DNA of 64,000 nucleotides. Source: Mikania micrantha (Eukaryota; Streptophyta; Magnoliopsida; Asterales; Asteraceae). The stretch covers positions 62,615,433 through 62,679,432 of the forward strand of contig CM018695.1 in assembly GCA_009363875.1 (NCBI GenBank), in the 5' to 3' direction. The position numbers were made by a program, and so were the translations under genes. The notes under the pieces are model-generated. The model did not search any database and was not told where the DNA came from. It saw only the letters and a list, made by a program, of their open reading frames with translations. This document shows, piece by piece, positions 1-11,999 of the stretch; position 1 is the first letter of the stretch; the number at the start of each line of letters is the position of its first letter.

Positions 1-14
1 AAATACCTAAATCA

Positions 15-241
15 CCAAAGGGCTTCTAGCCTAATAATAGCTCATTGACTTCTCTTATGAGAGGTCTTGGGTTGGAGTCTCACCTATAGCAAATATTATT
101 CTGGGTGAGCCAGGGGTTTTCCTAGTTGTAGGTTTCCTCCTGGGCAGTTGGGTCAGGTCACCATGCTCTGTTATTCGGGTGGAAGGGTGATCTATTTGTC
201 AGGGTGATCCTGGGTGACCGGGCGTTTGCTGTTCAAAAAAT
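15..241 (+). mobile_element. tRNA-derived SINE, plus strand
   Basis: Short non-coding retroelement. An A-box-like stretch (27-40, tagcctaataatag) and a B-box-like stretch (70-81, ggttggagtctc) form an internal RNA polymerase III promoter, and the element ends in a short A-run after ttgctgttc. It is flanked by a 14 bp direct repeat, aaatacctaaatca, at 1-14 and 242-255; the left copy touches the window edge and may be longer. Related copies lie on the minus strand at 1530-1732 and around 3190-4450. SINEs of this kind depend on LINE machinery in trans, and none is visible in this window. Confidence 0.8.
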
Positions 242-255
242 AAATACCTAAATCA

Positions 256-1169
256 AAAGTTAAAGTAAGTGTAGATCGAAAATTATTTTCATTTCTGCAT
301 CGTTTTTGAAAAATCATATAAAATCAAGTGTACCTCTAATTAAGGCGTATTTTATATGCACGGAAAGGTATTTCAGTGTACTACATTTTGTCTTTAAACA
401 TTATAAACTAATTCGGAGTGTAAGGGAGTCAAATTGGTCGAATTATATTGCAATACATAAATTTCAGCATGATGTTTGAACATCATTTTTGTTGTGCTGA
501 TTTTTGGAAATATTATTGAGTCTAATTTCTACATATTTTTAGAAGGAGAAAATATATTGACATTACGTGCATGAAAAATTCAATTGAAAACAGCTTCATA
601 GATTTGATAAAAGCTGAAATTTTTATAAAATGATGAATTTGCTTTGTTTTTGAAAAACCATATAAAAATATGTAGAAAATAAGCTTTATATGGTTGGAAA
701 GCTGTATGAGTTTACTACAATTCATATTGAACATCAATGGTCGAATAAAATTATAAATTGGTCAAAATTAACAATTGCAGGAGCAACTCAAAAAATTGCG
801 CACTAAATTAAGACTTTTACAAAAATGTGATAAAAATGGGAACTTGAGTAGATATGATTTTCAACAAGAATGAATGTTATTAGTAGATTATATACAAATA
901 CTTGGTTGTGTTATATGTATTCAAGATGCTTGAAAAATGGGTAGGACACACATTTACACAAATGTATCAAAATAAGAATTTGGTTCAAATATGTAGAAAA
1001 GAGGATCCTTGTGTTATTATGTGGTATGATTGAAAATTTGAAATGCTAAATGACATGTGTGTCTTGTTGTTTGTATAGGAAATGAAAATTAAAAGCGGAA
1101 TCTATAAACCTTAAAAGAAGTTATGAGGTTTGGCTTTTATGCGGGTCAAGGTGAGTAACCAGTTCACTA
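256..1169. other. AT-rich non-coding stretch with diverged direct repeat
   Basis: I see no gene here. Two diverged copies of one roughly 100 bp segment occur at about 297-406 and 640-735. Both run from a gtttttgaaaaa(t/c)cata core, through a purine-rich 'ggaaag(g/c)t' core, to a 'ta(c)tacaatt/tactacattt' end. Internal duplications like this are common in old plant LTRs, but no TG..CA boundaries or primer site could be assigned. The open frame at 522-737 on the minus strand is a low-complexity chance ORF. Confidence 0.4.
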
Positions 1170-1177
1170 AGTGTGAT

Positions 1178-1485
1178 TAGGGGTGTTCATCAGGTCGGAT
1201 AACGAGTTATTCGGATTTGAAAATTTTTTTGTTCTATCTGAAACCCGACCCTAATCTCAAAATATATTATCCGACCCGAAAAACCCTAGCAAACCAGTTT
1301 TATTCGGGTTATTCGGATATCCGACCCGAAATTTGTTTTTGCATATCCGAAACCCGACCCGAATCGAAAATCATATTATCCGAGCTGAACAACCCGAATT
1401 AGATTTCGGACGAGGTTTTTTTCGGGTTTCGGATACGATTCGGATTTCGAATTTTTTCGAGTTTTGGATATTTTGAACACCCCTA
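1178..1485. mobile_element. hAT-type MITE (TAGGGGTGTTCA family)
   Basis: A 308 bp element with terminal inverted repeats taggggtgttca / tgaacaccccta, flanked by an exact 8 bp duplication agtgtgat (1170-1177 and 1486-1493). An 8 bp duplication is the hallmark of the hAT superfamily. The interior is a biased repeat of 'cccgaccc', 'attcggat' and 'ccgaaa'. It encodes no transposase and would be mobilised in trans. A relative with the same ends is at 37983-38815. Confidence 0.85.
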
Positions 1486-1529
1486 AGTGTGATGGTGTCT
1501 ATACAACTGCAAAGCCTAGCAATTAGAAA

Positions 1530-1732
1530 CACCCGTGATCACCCTGGCAAATAGATCACCCTTTCGTCCGAATAACAGAGCGTGGTGACCTGACCCACCC
1601 GCTCAGTAGGAAACCTACAAATAGGAAAATCCATGTCTCAACCTAGAGCAATATTTGTTCTAGGTGAGACTTCAACCCAAGACCTTTTATAAGAGAAATC
1701 AAGGGACTACACTAAGCTAAAATCACTTTGGT
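1530..1732 (-). mobile_element. tRNA-derived SINE, minus strand
   Basis: Reverse-orientation relative of the SINE at 15-241. The complementary strand carries the 'gtcttgggttgaagtctcac' B-box region and the 'tttagcttagtgtagtc' A-box region, in that family's order. Flanking direct repeat aattagaaa is at 1521-1529 and 1733-1741. The 3' end lacks the long A-tail. Confidence 0.7.
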
Positions 1733-1844
1733 AATTAGAAAGATTTAACATGGATGCAAGAAAGCCTCTTTTTTGATACATGTTTTTTGTTTCACTGATA
1801 TAATGTTTTTAATGAATATTTGATTGGTATTAAATATAAGGATA

Positions 1845-2309
1845 CTAGGTTAGTACCCTGTATATTACGGGATTAAAAAAAAATATATAACGAATAATTA
1901 TCAATTAAAATTTAGAAAATATAAGATGATTTTTAATTTAAAATACGATTACAATTTCGTATGATTTAATATTTTACATATTAAAATCATAATGTTATTT
2001 CTATAAACAATAACTTTTCAAAAACTTTGTTTTTCTTTAAACATTATGTTTCAAATAATTGTTTTTGAAAAATTTTATAACTTATAATTAATTTTTTTTA
2101 AAAAGTGTGTTTTTAATATTAATATATTTTAATGTATCAAAAAGTCTTTTTTATTTTAAAAACTTATAAAAAGTATATATTTAATATTTAATATGATTAT
2201 TTAATATTATATGTATTTAATATGAGAGAGAGGAGGGAAATGAATGTTAAAATTCTCTAAAAACATGACATGTGGCACTACAAAACCTTTATTTATTAGT
2301 ATAGGTAGA
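1845..2309 (-). mobile_element. Non-autonomous Helitron (minus strand)
   Basis: Read on the minus strand, it begins TCTACCTATACTAATAAA after an A and ends in CTAG before a T, as Helitrons do when inserted between A and T. A short hairpin (CCCGTAATATACAGGG, imperfect) lies a few bases before the CTAG. A second copy with the same 5' start, hairpin and CTAG end is at 59762-60078. The interior is AT-rich and non-coding; no Rep/helicase is present. The exact 5' end could be 2309 or 2317 because of a short tagataggtagat duplication. Confidence 0.6.
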
Positions 2310-3189
2310 TAGGTAGATGAGAATCATGATTTGACATTGTAATATAATTTAAAATTAATTAATGATTTTGGGAACCATCTCTTTCATGACTTTCTAGAAA
2401 TTCATGTAATGATTTTGATATTCCAAAGATAAACATATGTTTTGGTTTGTTTTTTAATCAAGTAAGATATACCTACCAAGTGCATTTGTTACAACAATAT
2501 CATGATATTGTTTAGGTGTTTTTTTTTTCCAGAATAGATAAGAGTTCAAGTTTTTTAACAAATAAAAAAGGTGGAAAAATTGCTGTTAAAAAAGGAAGAT
2601 ATTATCCTAATATAAATTTAAATTTAGCACCCATGTTGTAGCAACCCGAATTCTTATATCTAAATAGATAAAAATATAAATTAATTTTAATAAACAGATT
2701 AAATAATTTGAATCTCAAGTGTACATAATTAATTATTAATCTACTAAACCCTTAAATGCTAATTAAACCCAAATTATATAATGAAGTTTAGGAGTATGAT
2801 AGATTTAAAGTTCAAATAAAAGTTTGCTCCTCACCCTTGGAAATTCTATATATAACAAAAGATAGTGTAAGGGTGGACTTCAATGACTCAATTGTGAACC
2901 GATGATAATCATCAAATAAGTTGCAGCAATTGATCGAAGAGTCGATGATATTCATACACATTGTGATTTAATTGCTGCCATCCTCTCTTTTATGAACGGA
3001 AAAAATCGAATGGCTAGCACGTCTCTAAAGGAAAACTCGTACATCAACCACACCACCTAGGCCATTGGTTGTTGGCTTGCTGCCATCCTCTCTACATCTC
3101 GTCTCATTCAACATTGTTTTTTTTTCCAATTCCTCGTTTTCTTTCTTGAATTTTATGCATAAATTTTTTAAAAGCAAACATCTGGTTAT

Positions 3190-4450
3190 CTGCGATCACC
3201 CTGACAAACAGATCATCCTTCCGTCCAAAGACTAGGTGCTGTTTGTTTTTGAAGAGGTAAAACGTCTGCAGTCTGCGGACCACATCTGCAGCAGAAGAGC
3301 TAGACTAAACGTCTGCAGTCTGTAAAAAGAAGACTGTTTGTTTTTAACGTCTGCAAACTATTAACATAATCTGCAATAAACCATTTTGCATAAACCATTT
3401 TGTATAAACCAATTTTGATTCAATATACCAATTTTGCAATAAGGTAGATGCTGAAAAACAAAAAAAGATAAAAAAAAAAAAGATCAAGATGATGTATCAC
3501 ACCTGCCTATCTCCTGCCATCAGTGAGCCAACGGAGGGCCAGGCACATGAGCCAAGTACCCAGACTCAAACGAATATCCTCTTTCTAGAAACGCCCAACA
3601 ATCAAACTAATATCAAGAAATGAATCACACCCTCAAGATAAAATTAACATGTGAACATAAGTATTGCATAAATTATCATATTTCTACGCAATTAGCAAAA
3701 CCCCTTTTCTGTAAATTCCAAATTAGTTCGATTGACTTGTTATCCGAATTTATTTCAAATCGAAACAAACAAGAAAGATCATTTGCATGCAAACCCATCT
3801 AAAATAATCCAAACCCTAATCAAAAACGGCAAATCCGGATAAGAATCTAAAATAGCAAGAAAGAAAGATTGATGAATTGAATGATGCGATGAGAAATAGA
3901 AGAACCTGAAATCAAGAAAAGAAGTTGTTGAATGGCGATGGTGGAAGCTGATTTTAGGTCTAAGAAAGAGAGGCGAAGGGAGATGGATACACAACCGGCA
4001 CTATGGACACAGAAGATGTAGCTGTTTGATGGTGGTGGAGCGTTGGCGTTGGAGCGCCGCTGGTGGTGGATCGCAGTTGGGATTTGATGGAATCGTCGAT
4101 GGGTATGCGGGAAGGGAGAGGCACGCTGTCTGATTTGTAAACCTAGAAGAGGTTTGGAGATTTGAGAAGAGGTTGTACCATGTCTGCAAGAAAAAGAGGT
4201 TTCGCAGACGTTTAATTAATGAAACGTCTTCCAAAAAACAAACACTCTTCATCTACCCGTGGTCTGCGGGGCGCAGACAAAAGAGGTTTAGAATCTCTTT
4301 TTCATAAAAACAAACACCACCTATAGCGTGATGACTTGACTCACCTACTAAAGAGAAAACCCACAACTAGGAACATTCTTTAACTCAATCCAAAGCAATA
4401 TTTGCTTTAGACGAGACTTTAACTTACGACCTCTCATGAAAGTAGTGAAA
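3190..4450 (-). mobile_element. tRNA-derived SINE (minus), interrupted
   Basis: A third copy of the 15-241 SINE family, reverse strand, split by the class II element at 3235-4320. The left piece is about 3190-3234 and the right piece about 4324-4450. Removing the insertion and one cta copy restores collinearity with the copies at 15-241 and 1530-1732 across the 'gatcaccct...cgtcc...agcgtg(g/a)tgac' region. The B-box side is at the right end. Outer ends are approximate because no target duplication was found. Confidence 0.6.
3235..4320. mobile_element. Class II element with GGTGCTGTTTG ends, PIF/Harbinger-like
   Basis: A 1086 bp element with terminal inverted repeats: ggtgctgtttgtttttg on the left, gtggtgtttgtttttat on the right when reversed. 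It is flanked by the 3 bp duplication cta (3232-3234 and 4321-4323), confirmed because it interrupts a SINE whose uninterrupted form is known. Subterminal regions repeat cgtctgcagtctg. No transposase is present. The middle (about 3780-4240) looks on the minus strand like a plant 5' leader (CT-rich, 'gattagggttt', a 'tgatttcag' acceptor-like site), so it may be captured host sequence. Superfamily is uncertain: Harbinger prefers TWA targets, and CTA does not fit exactly. Confidence 0.6.
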
Positions 4451-4452
4451 TT

Positions 4453-5747
4453 ATATTTTGGAACAACAAATCATGTTTTAAGAAAATTAAACTTTCAAAT
4501 ATTATTTTGGCTGAAACTAAGTTATTATAACAACTAACTTGTGCTTGTTGGTTAGAATATTCATTCATAATTTGTAAATTGAATATTCAAAATTTGTCCT
4601 TTATTAGCCTAATTAGTTACTAATTTGATTATACAATAAATCATTGGATTAGCTTATAATAGTGAAAATTAAAAAACAAAAAACAAAAAATGATGAAACA
4701 AAATATACAATAACTAATCATTATTTGGAAATGAGTTATGGCTTTCCAAAAGTTTAATACAAGCTTCATATTTATTAAAATTACTTTTTTTCTTGATTAA
4801 GGTACTGATTTTTTTCTTTTACATCATAGTATAAGTTCTATTTTCTTGGACTTCTTGTATGGATTCTATTCTTTTACTTTGAAGTATCGATTATCACTTT
4901 CGTGACTTCATTGTTCAGATACTATCACACTTTAACTCTTATTATTAACAATTCTGCATTGATTCGATTCGAACAATTTAGCATTTAGGCATTCATTATG
5001 TTCTATAGAAATCCGAATCTCACATCATGATAGCAGGCAATATTATTATTTATGTGTATTCGTTATTGCATGTTTCTAGTAATCATAAGGATTGTTTATT
5101 GGAATAATTGTTGTTTCTACTTAGATACCCAAGCAAAGTCTCCTATGAGAGACCCCAATGTATTGTATTGGTGGGACAGTGGTGTCGTTACCACCCTCAG
5201 TCATACTAAATGTATTTGGGTCTATAAAACCTATGCATAACTATCGTATTGTACTGAACGGCTAACGTTGTATGCAATACCTTAACTCACACTTATTGTA
5301 TTATATCGTGCTCGAATAAAATCTATTCATATGGTATGACGTATTAGATTTCATACTTGTTTTTATTGTTCTGATTATATTGCTTCAGCTATACATTGGT
5401 ATTGTTGTTAGCATTATCATTTATCGTCATTCATTATCTGTTTATGATTTATATTGATGTCATATTGTTAATTAAACCATTTTATTACTTTAGCTTTTAT
5501 TATAAATGTCACCATCACTACTATTGTTCTTTATGTCACTTTTTTTTTTTTTTGCCTTAGCTGTATTTTCTCTTGTTATTTTCCTTTGTTTTCATGACAA
5601 GGTTAAGGGGATAAGTGAATGTGTGAAGAGTCTTTATGAGAATTGGACATAAAAGAAAAGTCAAAACGATTGAGTTAAACGTTGTAATTACTTTAGACTG
5701 CTGTAAGGCTTTTAGTATGAGTATAAATTTAGATTTTTAATTGAAGA
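4453..5747. other. AT-rich non-coding sequence
   Basis: No supportable gene. It contains a moderately structured stretch at 5100-5240 (agtctcctatgagagacccc, then 'gtgggacagtggtgtcgtta') resembling the middle of chromovirus-type LTRs. This is the main reason for suggesting that it belongs to an interrupted LTR. The ORF at 5052-5240 has no recognisable domain. Confidence 0.4.
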
Positions 5748-6500
5748 CACTACTAGAAAAAAATAACTTTGCGACGCTCGATTTTGTGGCAAATGCGTTG
5801 CAAACTGGATTTTGCGACACATTTACTACCAAATTTTTTTTGGGGGAAAAAACCCTTGCTGCAAAAGCTTTGTTACAAATTTACGACACAAATTTTAACA
5901 ATTTTGTGACAAACAAAGTGCGTCGCAAAGTTCGTACGCATTTGCTACGCACACTCCTAATTATATTTTTCTTGTTAACGTAATTGCAAGTTTTATTTTG
6001 CAACAAATTTGCGATAATGTTCGATTTTTTATTTTTTTAGCGACACTTTGCGACATAAATGGAATTTATTTTCTTTTTATTTGCTACACATTTGCATCTC
6101 AAAAATAATTTTCTTTTCATAAATTTGCGACAAATTAGCAATATTTATTAATTTTTTTAAATGAAATAATTTTTTTTCTTTGTAACACATTTGCAACGAA
6201 TAATAATTTCCTTTTTGTAGGTTTGCGACGAATTAACAACACTTACAAATTTATTAAGCGAAATAATCTTTTATTTTGTGACACATTTGCAACTCATAAC
6301 AATTTTCTTTTATATATTTGTAACAAATTAGCAACACTTATAAATTTAATAATCAAAACAATTTTTATTTTGCGACACATTTGCCACAAAAATATAATGT
6401 TCTTTTATAGGTTTGCAACAAATTAGCAACACCTATAATTTTTTTAGTGAAAAAAAATACTTTTTTTTTGCGACAGATTTGTTTCAAACTTTTCCTATTA
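5748..6500. repeat. CACTA left subterminal repeat array
   Basis: Many short direct and inverted variants of 'ttgcgacacatttgc', 'gcgacaaattagcaaca' and 'tttgcaacgaat', separated by AT-rich spacers. The mirror array is at 28440-28968. These are not coding; the ORFs at 5741-5983 and 6223-6426 are read-through of the repeat. Confidence 0.75.
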
Positions 6501-6720
6501 AAAAATAATTGAAATACTATAAAAATAAGTTTTTTTTAATTACTAAAAGAATCTAATTCAACCAGAAAACTTTCAGAAACTTCTTTTGCAAATTCAACCA
6601 CAATCATAATAACCTAAACAAATAGAAAATACATGCATTACTATCCAAGTTTTAATATCTAAACCAGAAACCTAATACAAGTTAACATATCCAAAATATC
6701 AACTTAATTCAACCCAACTA

Positions 6721-6900
6721 CTAGTAGTTACTCGAAGCAATAAATTTACTCATAAACTCTTGCATTTGTTTTTGCATTTGTGCTAGCTAGTTTTGCTCTC
6801 GTAATCCATGTTCAATTCGTTGCTCCGACTCATCCCTTAATTTTCTTTCAATTTCAAGTTGAGATCTAAGCTCTTGTAGTTGTGATTCCAAATCTTGAAC
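6721..6900 (-). pseudogene. CACTA transposase-associated protein, 3' exon remnant
   Basis: On the minus strand, a 3' splice site (tttttag-like, complement near 6901) is followed by a Gln/Glu-rich coiled-coil reading frame containing ESQLQELRSQLEIERKLRD, then QMQKQMQEFMSKF, ending in a stop at 6721-6723. One in-frame TAG interrupts it between the two parts. Gln-rich heptad C-termini of this type are typical of plant Ptta/En/Spm-type transposon proteins. It forms a pair with the fragment at 7582-7655. The coding part upstream has been lost, so it is a relic. No catalytic domain is present. Confidence 0.5.
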
Positions 6901-7581
6901 CTAAAACTTTGTTAAGACATTCATAATGATTACTAAACAAATAATACATAATATTAATACTGATAATAACAACAAAGGTGAGCATAATCACGTCTTTACC
7001 CATTAAACCCACTGTAACCATGAAACCCGACCCACGATAAGCGTTTAAATTTTACAAGCTACAAGTTATTTATTGTGATCATCATTTTGCTTAGAGAACT
7101 ATTTTGTATGTATGTCATAAGGTACAGCTATCCAAGTATCCAAATCTTAGAGATCCCAAAAAGGTAATTTCAAAAGGTCAAACTTGATTATAAGATTTAA
7201 AATTCATTTTGCTTAGATAACTATTTTGTATGTATGTCATAAGGTACAACTATCCAAGTATCCAAATCTTAGAGATCCCAAAAAGGTAATTTCAAAAGAT
7301 CAAACTTGATTATAAGATTTAAAATTTTAACTTGTAAACTTACAAAAAGAATATTTTTGAAGTTCAAACATAAAACTTGAAACTTGTAGAGATATTTAAC
7401 AAACTTTTACTTCGAATATGATGCAAAATGTAAAAAAAAAGTCAAATGTAATACAAGTAATCCTTAATAAAAGTTAACCATACGATTAGAGATATACACC
7501 AGATTTGAACCTGAGCACCTTTGTAAATCATATTGGTTTTTCACCTCTACTTATATAGTGTGAATAAAAAGAAAGGTTTAC
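6901..7581. other. Non-coding interior of the CACTA element, with 110 bp tandem duplication
   Basis: Presumed intron between the two exon remnants. Two near-identical adjacent copies of a roughly 119 bp segment lie at about 7086-7206 and 7206-7325, sharing 'ttttgcttagagaactattt/ttgcttagataactattt' and 'aaggtaatttcaaaag'. Nothing else recognisable. Confidence 0.5.
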
Positions 7582-7655
7582 CTGCAAATTGGAATTTTAT
7601 TGAACAAGAGCTTGATCTCCTTGCATCTCACTTAACATATCTCCTATGGGAACAA
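7582..7655 (-). pseudogene. CACTA transposase-associated protein, upstream exon remnant
   Basis: On the minus strand the frame reads GDMLSEMQGDQALVQ, then a TAA, then NSNLQ, directly followed by a consensus 5' splice donor (cag|gtaaac at 7582/7581). It lies upstream of the 6721-6900 exon on the same strand, in the order expected for two consecutive exons of a CACTA gene. It contains one stop codon. Short, so the assignment rests mainly on the donor site, the Gln/Glu composition and its place inside a CACTA element. Confidence 0.4.
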
Positions 7656-10600
7656 GATGGATCATTCAACATTTAAAGAGTAAACTGCATAAAAGAAACC
7701 GTAACTACAAAAAAAAATTACCTATTAATAAATCGAACACTAAGGTTGAAAACATTTAAATAATATATTGGGAAAATTGTGACACCCCGTAAATTCCAGG
7801 TCAGCATTTACATTAATTAAATAATAATTTAAATTATTATTACATGTGTGGCACAGTAGTCCGAACACAAACAACAAGATGATAACTCGACGAATTATCA
7901 GAAAACGCACACACGTGTCTTGAATTAACGAACGTTGGTGAAACACTTGAACACTTATGAAATTTAACAACAATTAAACACTATGTGAGCATACAACAAC
8001 CAATAACTATGGAAAAAGTCAAGAAACGACAAAAGTTAACGAAAAACGAGCGAAAAAAAAATTCGAAATAACAAAAATGAGTCATTGGGCTAGTCCGCCA
8101 CTCTTCGCGGTATGCCAAGGGCCTTAGCGAAGGGCTTGGCGATACGCGAAGGTGGGTGGGACAATTTGAATTCTCCGAATTTTTTCGCGGTACGCCACGA
8201 CCGATTAATTTCCACTCGGCGACACGGGGCGTGTCTCGGGAGGGAACCCGATTAACATATTCCCGGCGGTACGCCAAGAGCCCATTGAGTCTCCTTTGGC
8301 GGTACGCGAAGCTCCCCATCATCTTGAAACTTTATAAAAACCTAACCAAGCTATTCTGTTTCATTTTACCCCAACCCTCTCATGCTCAAGTACCATACTC
8401 GACTCCCATTACCTGCTACACCCCTCCCCAACCTCCAGAAATGAATTTGGAGCTGTTCTTGAAGTCCCATTGGAGATTGGAGCTAGAAGAAGCAAGGGAG
8501 GAGCTCACCAAGACCACAACCAAGCTTGTATCTGCTAGGGGATCATTTCTAGGAGTTTTTGGAGTTGCTGAGCTTCTGTTTCAAATCAATTTTCAATGAT
8601 TTGAACCTTTGGAGGTAGTTTCTTGTATCTATTTGCACTAAAACACACCTAAACACACATGCACTTTCAAAAACCCACATGCAAGGCTCTAGATGGCACA
8701 TGCACGAGATTCCACTTCAATAAATCTGTATTTTGTTGATTTGATGACTGACTTGTGGTCATTGGAACGATCTATGATGATTGTTGTTGAGATTTGATGA
8801 TTATTTGATAGTATTACTAAAAATAGTAACTTTTTGGTGACATGCATGGATAATCCATGAAGTTTTAGAACATTTTAGATATGAATGAATGATTATCTAT
8901 GATATTGGAAGTGTTTGCAATGAATAATCTAGTTATTGTGGCTATTTGATGATTATTTGATAATATTTCTATAAAAGGAAACTTTTGTTGAGTAAAATGT
9001 GCTAGATGGGGATTTTGATGCAATAGGTAAGTTTAAATGATGATTTGGGACTAGTATAGATGACATATACATGATGGATATGTTTGATTTGATGATATGA
9101 AAGATATGTTCATAGATTTCTATTTTTAGAAACTTTTAGTTATAGAACATACTTGCATGTTGATTTTGAGTTATATTGAGATTGATTGTTGATGTTAGTA
9201 ATCATATGAACAAGTTTGTATGGTTTGATTTGGTTAAAACTAGTTTATTTACAATCTTACTAAAATTAGTATCTTTAAATTGGGGATTTATGTGAAATGT
9301 GATAAATGAGCATATTATAAGATGGTAAATGATTCAAACCACTTTGTTATGATCATAAGAAGATTTCATGTGAATTTTGGATATTAAAACATAGTAAATA
9401 TTAAAAATTACTATTAATAGTAACTTTATTTGGGTATTTTGCAAGATATGACTTTTAATGGGATTAATGAGTAAACTATGCTTGTAAATGGTAGTTGATG
9501 ATTGAAGTAACAAGTTCGTATGTTTGATTTACTCAAGACATGTTAGATATAGGAAGTTTCTATATTTAGTAACTTTAAAACGAGAAATATGCTTATGTGA
9601 TAACTTGTAACAATGTGCTATGTGAGAACATCATCATATAGGATAAACAAGCATGCTAGAATAATTAAAAGGAGATTTTATATAAACCTGCCTAAAATGG
9701 AAACTTACTATAAATAGTAAGTTATCCGTCAAACGCGACATATGTGCTTACACGTAATACACGAGACTTAACACACGTTGAACAAATACTATAACTAAAC
9801 GAATCACCAACGGGTCGTTAAGTCAAACACGGTCAACACAGTCAAACGCAATCAAACACAACAAACTTAGTGTTGTTTGGACACAGATATGGTCTAGTGA
9901 GACCGAAACAAACACGAACACAAATGCAACAATGAACACGAACTCACAACACCTATGTGATATAGGTAACAACTAGATACGAACATCTCACAGTTCACGT
10001 AACAGCAAACAGCCAAACTCAGGTGAGTTTACTGTAACATCAAGTGCCAGATCGTCCGACAAGTCCGTACGGTATGTGTACTTTCACTTTATACCGTGTG
10101 TAAATACATGTACATGAACATCTATTGTATTAACAGAATTCAAAATACAATACACAGTTGTACGTATTTTAGTGTAAACTTAAATACAGTAAGTACAACA
10201 TACATTTGAAACAATGGTTGTGTGTGTTTAAGTGAACATTTAAACACAGTTAACACAACGAATCACGGAAAACAACAGTGCACAAGTAAACAACGAAAAC
10301 ATATCGGTTGCGATCTGATGTCCACAGATGACAGGAATCAGATGGCCGACAAGTCATTACAAGAACAATGTGAAAACAGGAAGTTAGTTGAGTCCGTCAG
10401 TGAGGAAACACAATTCAAACACACATGCAGTGTTATTTCAGAATAACGAACTGACAGTGTGTTTGCATGGGTGACGATTCACACACACATATATGTGAGT
10501 TTAGAGTTCTGAAATAATGACTGAAAAGTAGAAAACAAAAGTCAGAAAGCAAAACCATCGTCGTGTCCGTTCGAATGACGATTCGAACGAATACACGCGA

Positions 10601-11099
10601 AGGCGACGCGTTCTGACGAAACGAAAACGGAAATGGCACGAACGACAATAAATTAATAAAATAAAACATTTTTAATGTTTTACAATTTTGAAACTCATCA
10701 AAATTTAATAAATAAACCCTTTTATTTAAAACACGCAAAATACGCGCGTTACGTTCCGGAAACGTAACGAAAACGCAAACCGAGCAACGAAAACGAACCC
10801 GAACACCACACGTGGTATAAAAACACTAAAATGAGAGTTTTCTCTCATTTTCACCATTTACACTCTCTCTACCTCCATTTCCGGCCACCACTCTCTCTCT
10901 AAAAAGTTGAAACTTCTCTCTACCATATCTCATCCATTTCTTGATGAAATCACTCCATTTTTGAACCTACATGAAGCTCTCATCACCCTCTACATGAAAG
11001 TACAACAGATCGGAGGTCAAACCCACAAAATCGAAGGTAAAACGAGCTCAAAGTATGCGGTTTTTAGGGTTTTCACCCACCTAGTTCGAACCACCTCTT

Positions 11100-11990
11100 T
11101 AAAAACCGGTTCCAAACCCTCACGTTCGAAACCCTACACCCTCGAACACCAACTCTAACATATACCACCTTCAAAATCCACCCTTGAGCCGTGAAATGGG
11201 GAGGGTCCGAGGCAAAGTTGGTTGCGGCCGAAGGAAGCCTGCAGGTCGACGAATGGCTAGGGCCGAATGGCTCCATTCGACCGAAACAGCCTCCTTCGCC
11301 ACTAGCTCATTCTCTCGGCCAAGCCCCATTCGCCAGCCACTCATTCGCCCCAACAGCCTCATTCGGAGCCTACTCATTCGACCTAAAACCACCCTATTCG
11401 GCCGCCCCTTATTCGCCAGTCTTGCTTCATTCGACCATTAACTCAGCCGGCCACAACCATGTCACTCGGCCAAGCAGCTTCCACCATAGCTTCGGCCCAA
11501 GCTAATATCTCGGCCCAATGACCTTAAAGAGGCCCAACAGCGACTCTTGGCTCGGCATCACATCTATTTTGGCCCAATAAGATGAAGTGGTCCATTAAAC
11601 TACTTTAGCCCATTCATTTACGAGGCCCAACTTCATCACCCAGCCCACCAGTCGGCCCACTATTGCCCTAAGGCTCTTTGATGCGGCCCAAGGCCTATTG
11701 CTACAGGCCCAACTTAATTTGCAATGTGTCACGCTTTAGCCCACACACCCACACAAGCCTTTACTTCGGCCCACTGTAGTCCAGGCCCAATAGCGTGGCC
11801 CAGACACTTATTCGGATGACAGAACCCTTATTCGACCAGCCAAGGCATTTGGCCGAAGGCCCAAACCACCCGCCCCAAGTGAATCGGCCCCATCGGCTTA
11901 GTTAGTGGTCCATTTAGCCACATTTCATTTGGCCCAATAATTTTGTTTGGGCCCACACATTATTCGGCCCAATTGATCTTTGGAACCACT
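11100..11990. repeat. 'TTCG / CGGCCCA' rich segment of LTR C
   Basis: Irregular low-complexity run of 'attcg', 'tcggcc' and 'ggcccaa' motifs in which several long overlapping frames stay open on both strands (11171-11505) purely from composition. A compositionally similar 'ggttcgg' run lies in the minus-strand LTR at 30920-31375. I do not regard any of these frames as genes. Confidence 0.6.
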
Positions 11991-11999
11991 TGACACAAG

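Noticed and set aside
5741..6426. ORFs at the left end of the CACTA element
   Set aside because: Reading frames through the subterminal repeat array.
8156..8599. 147-codon ORF in LTR A
   Set aside because: Lies wholly in a solo LTR, spans the TATA-like motif and leader, and has no recognisable domain.
11171..11505. Overlapping ORFs on both strands
   Set aside because: Kept open by the ttcg/ggcc repeat composition of LTR C.
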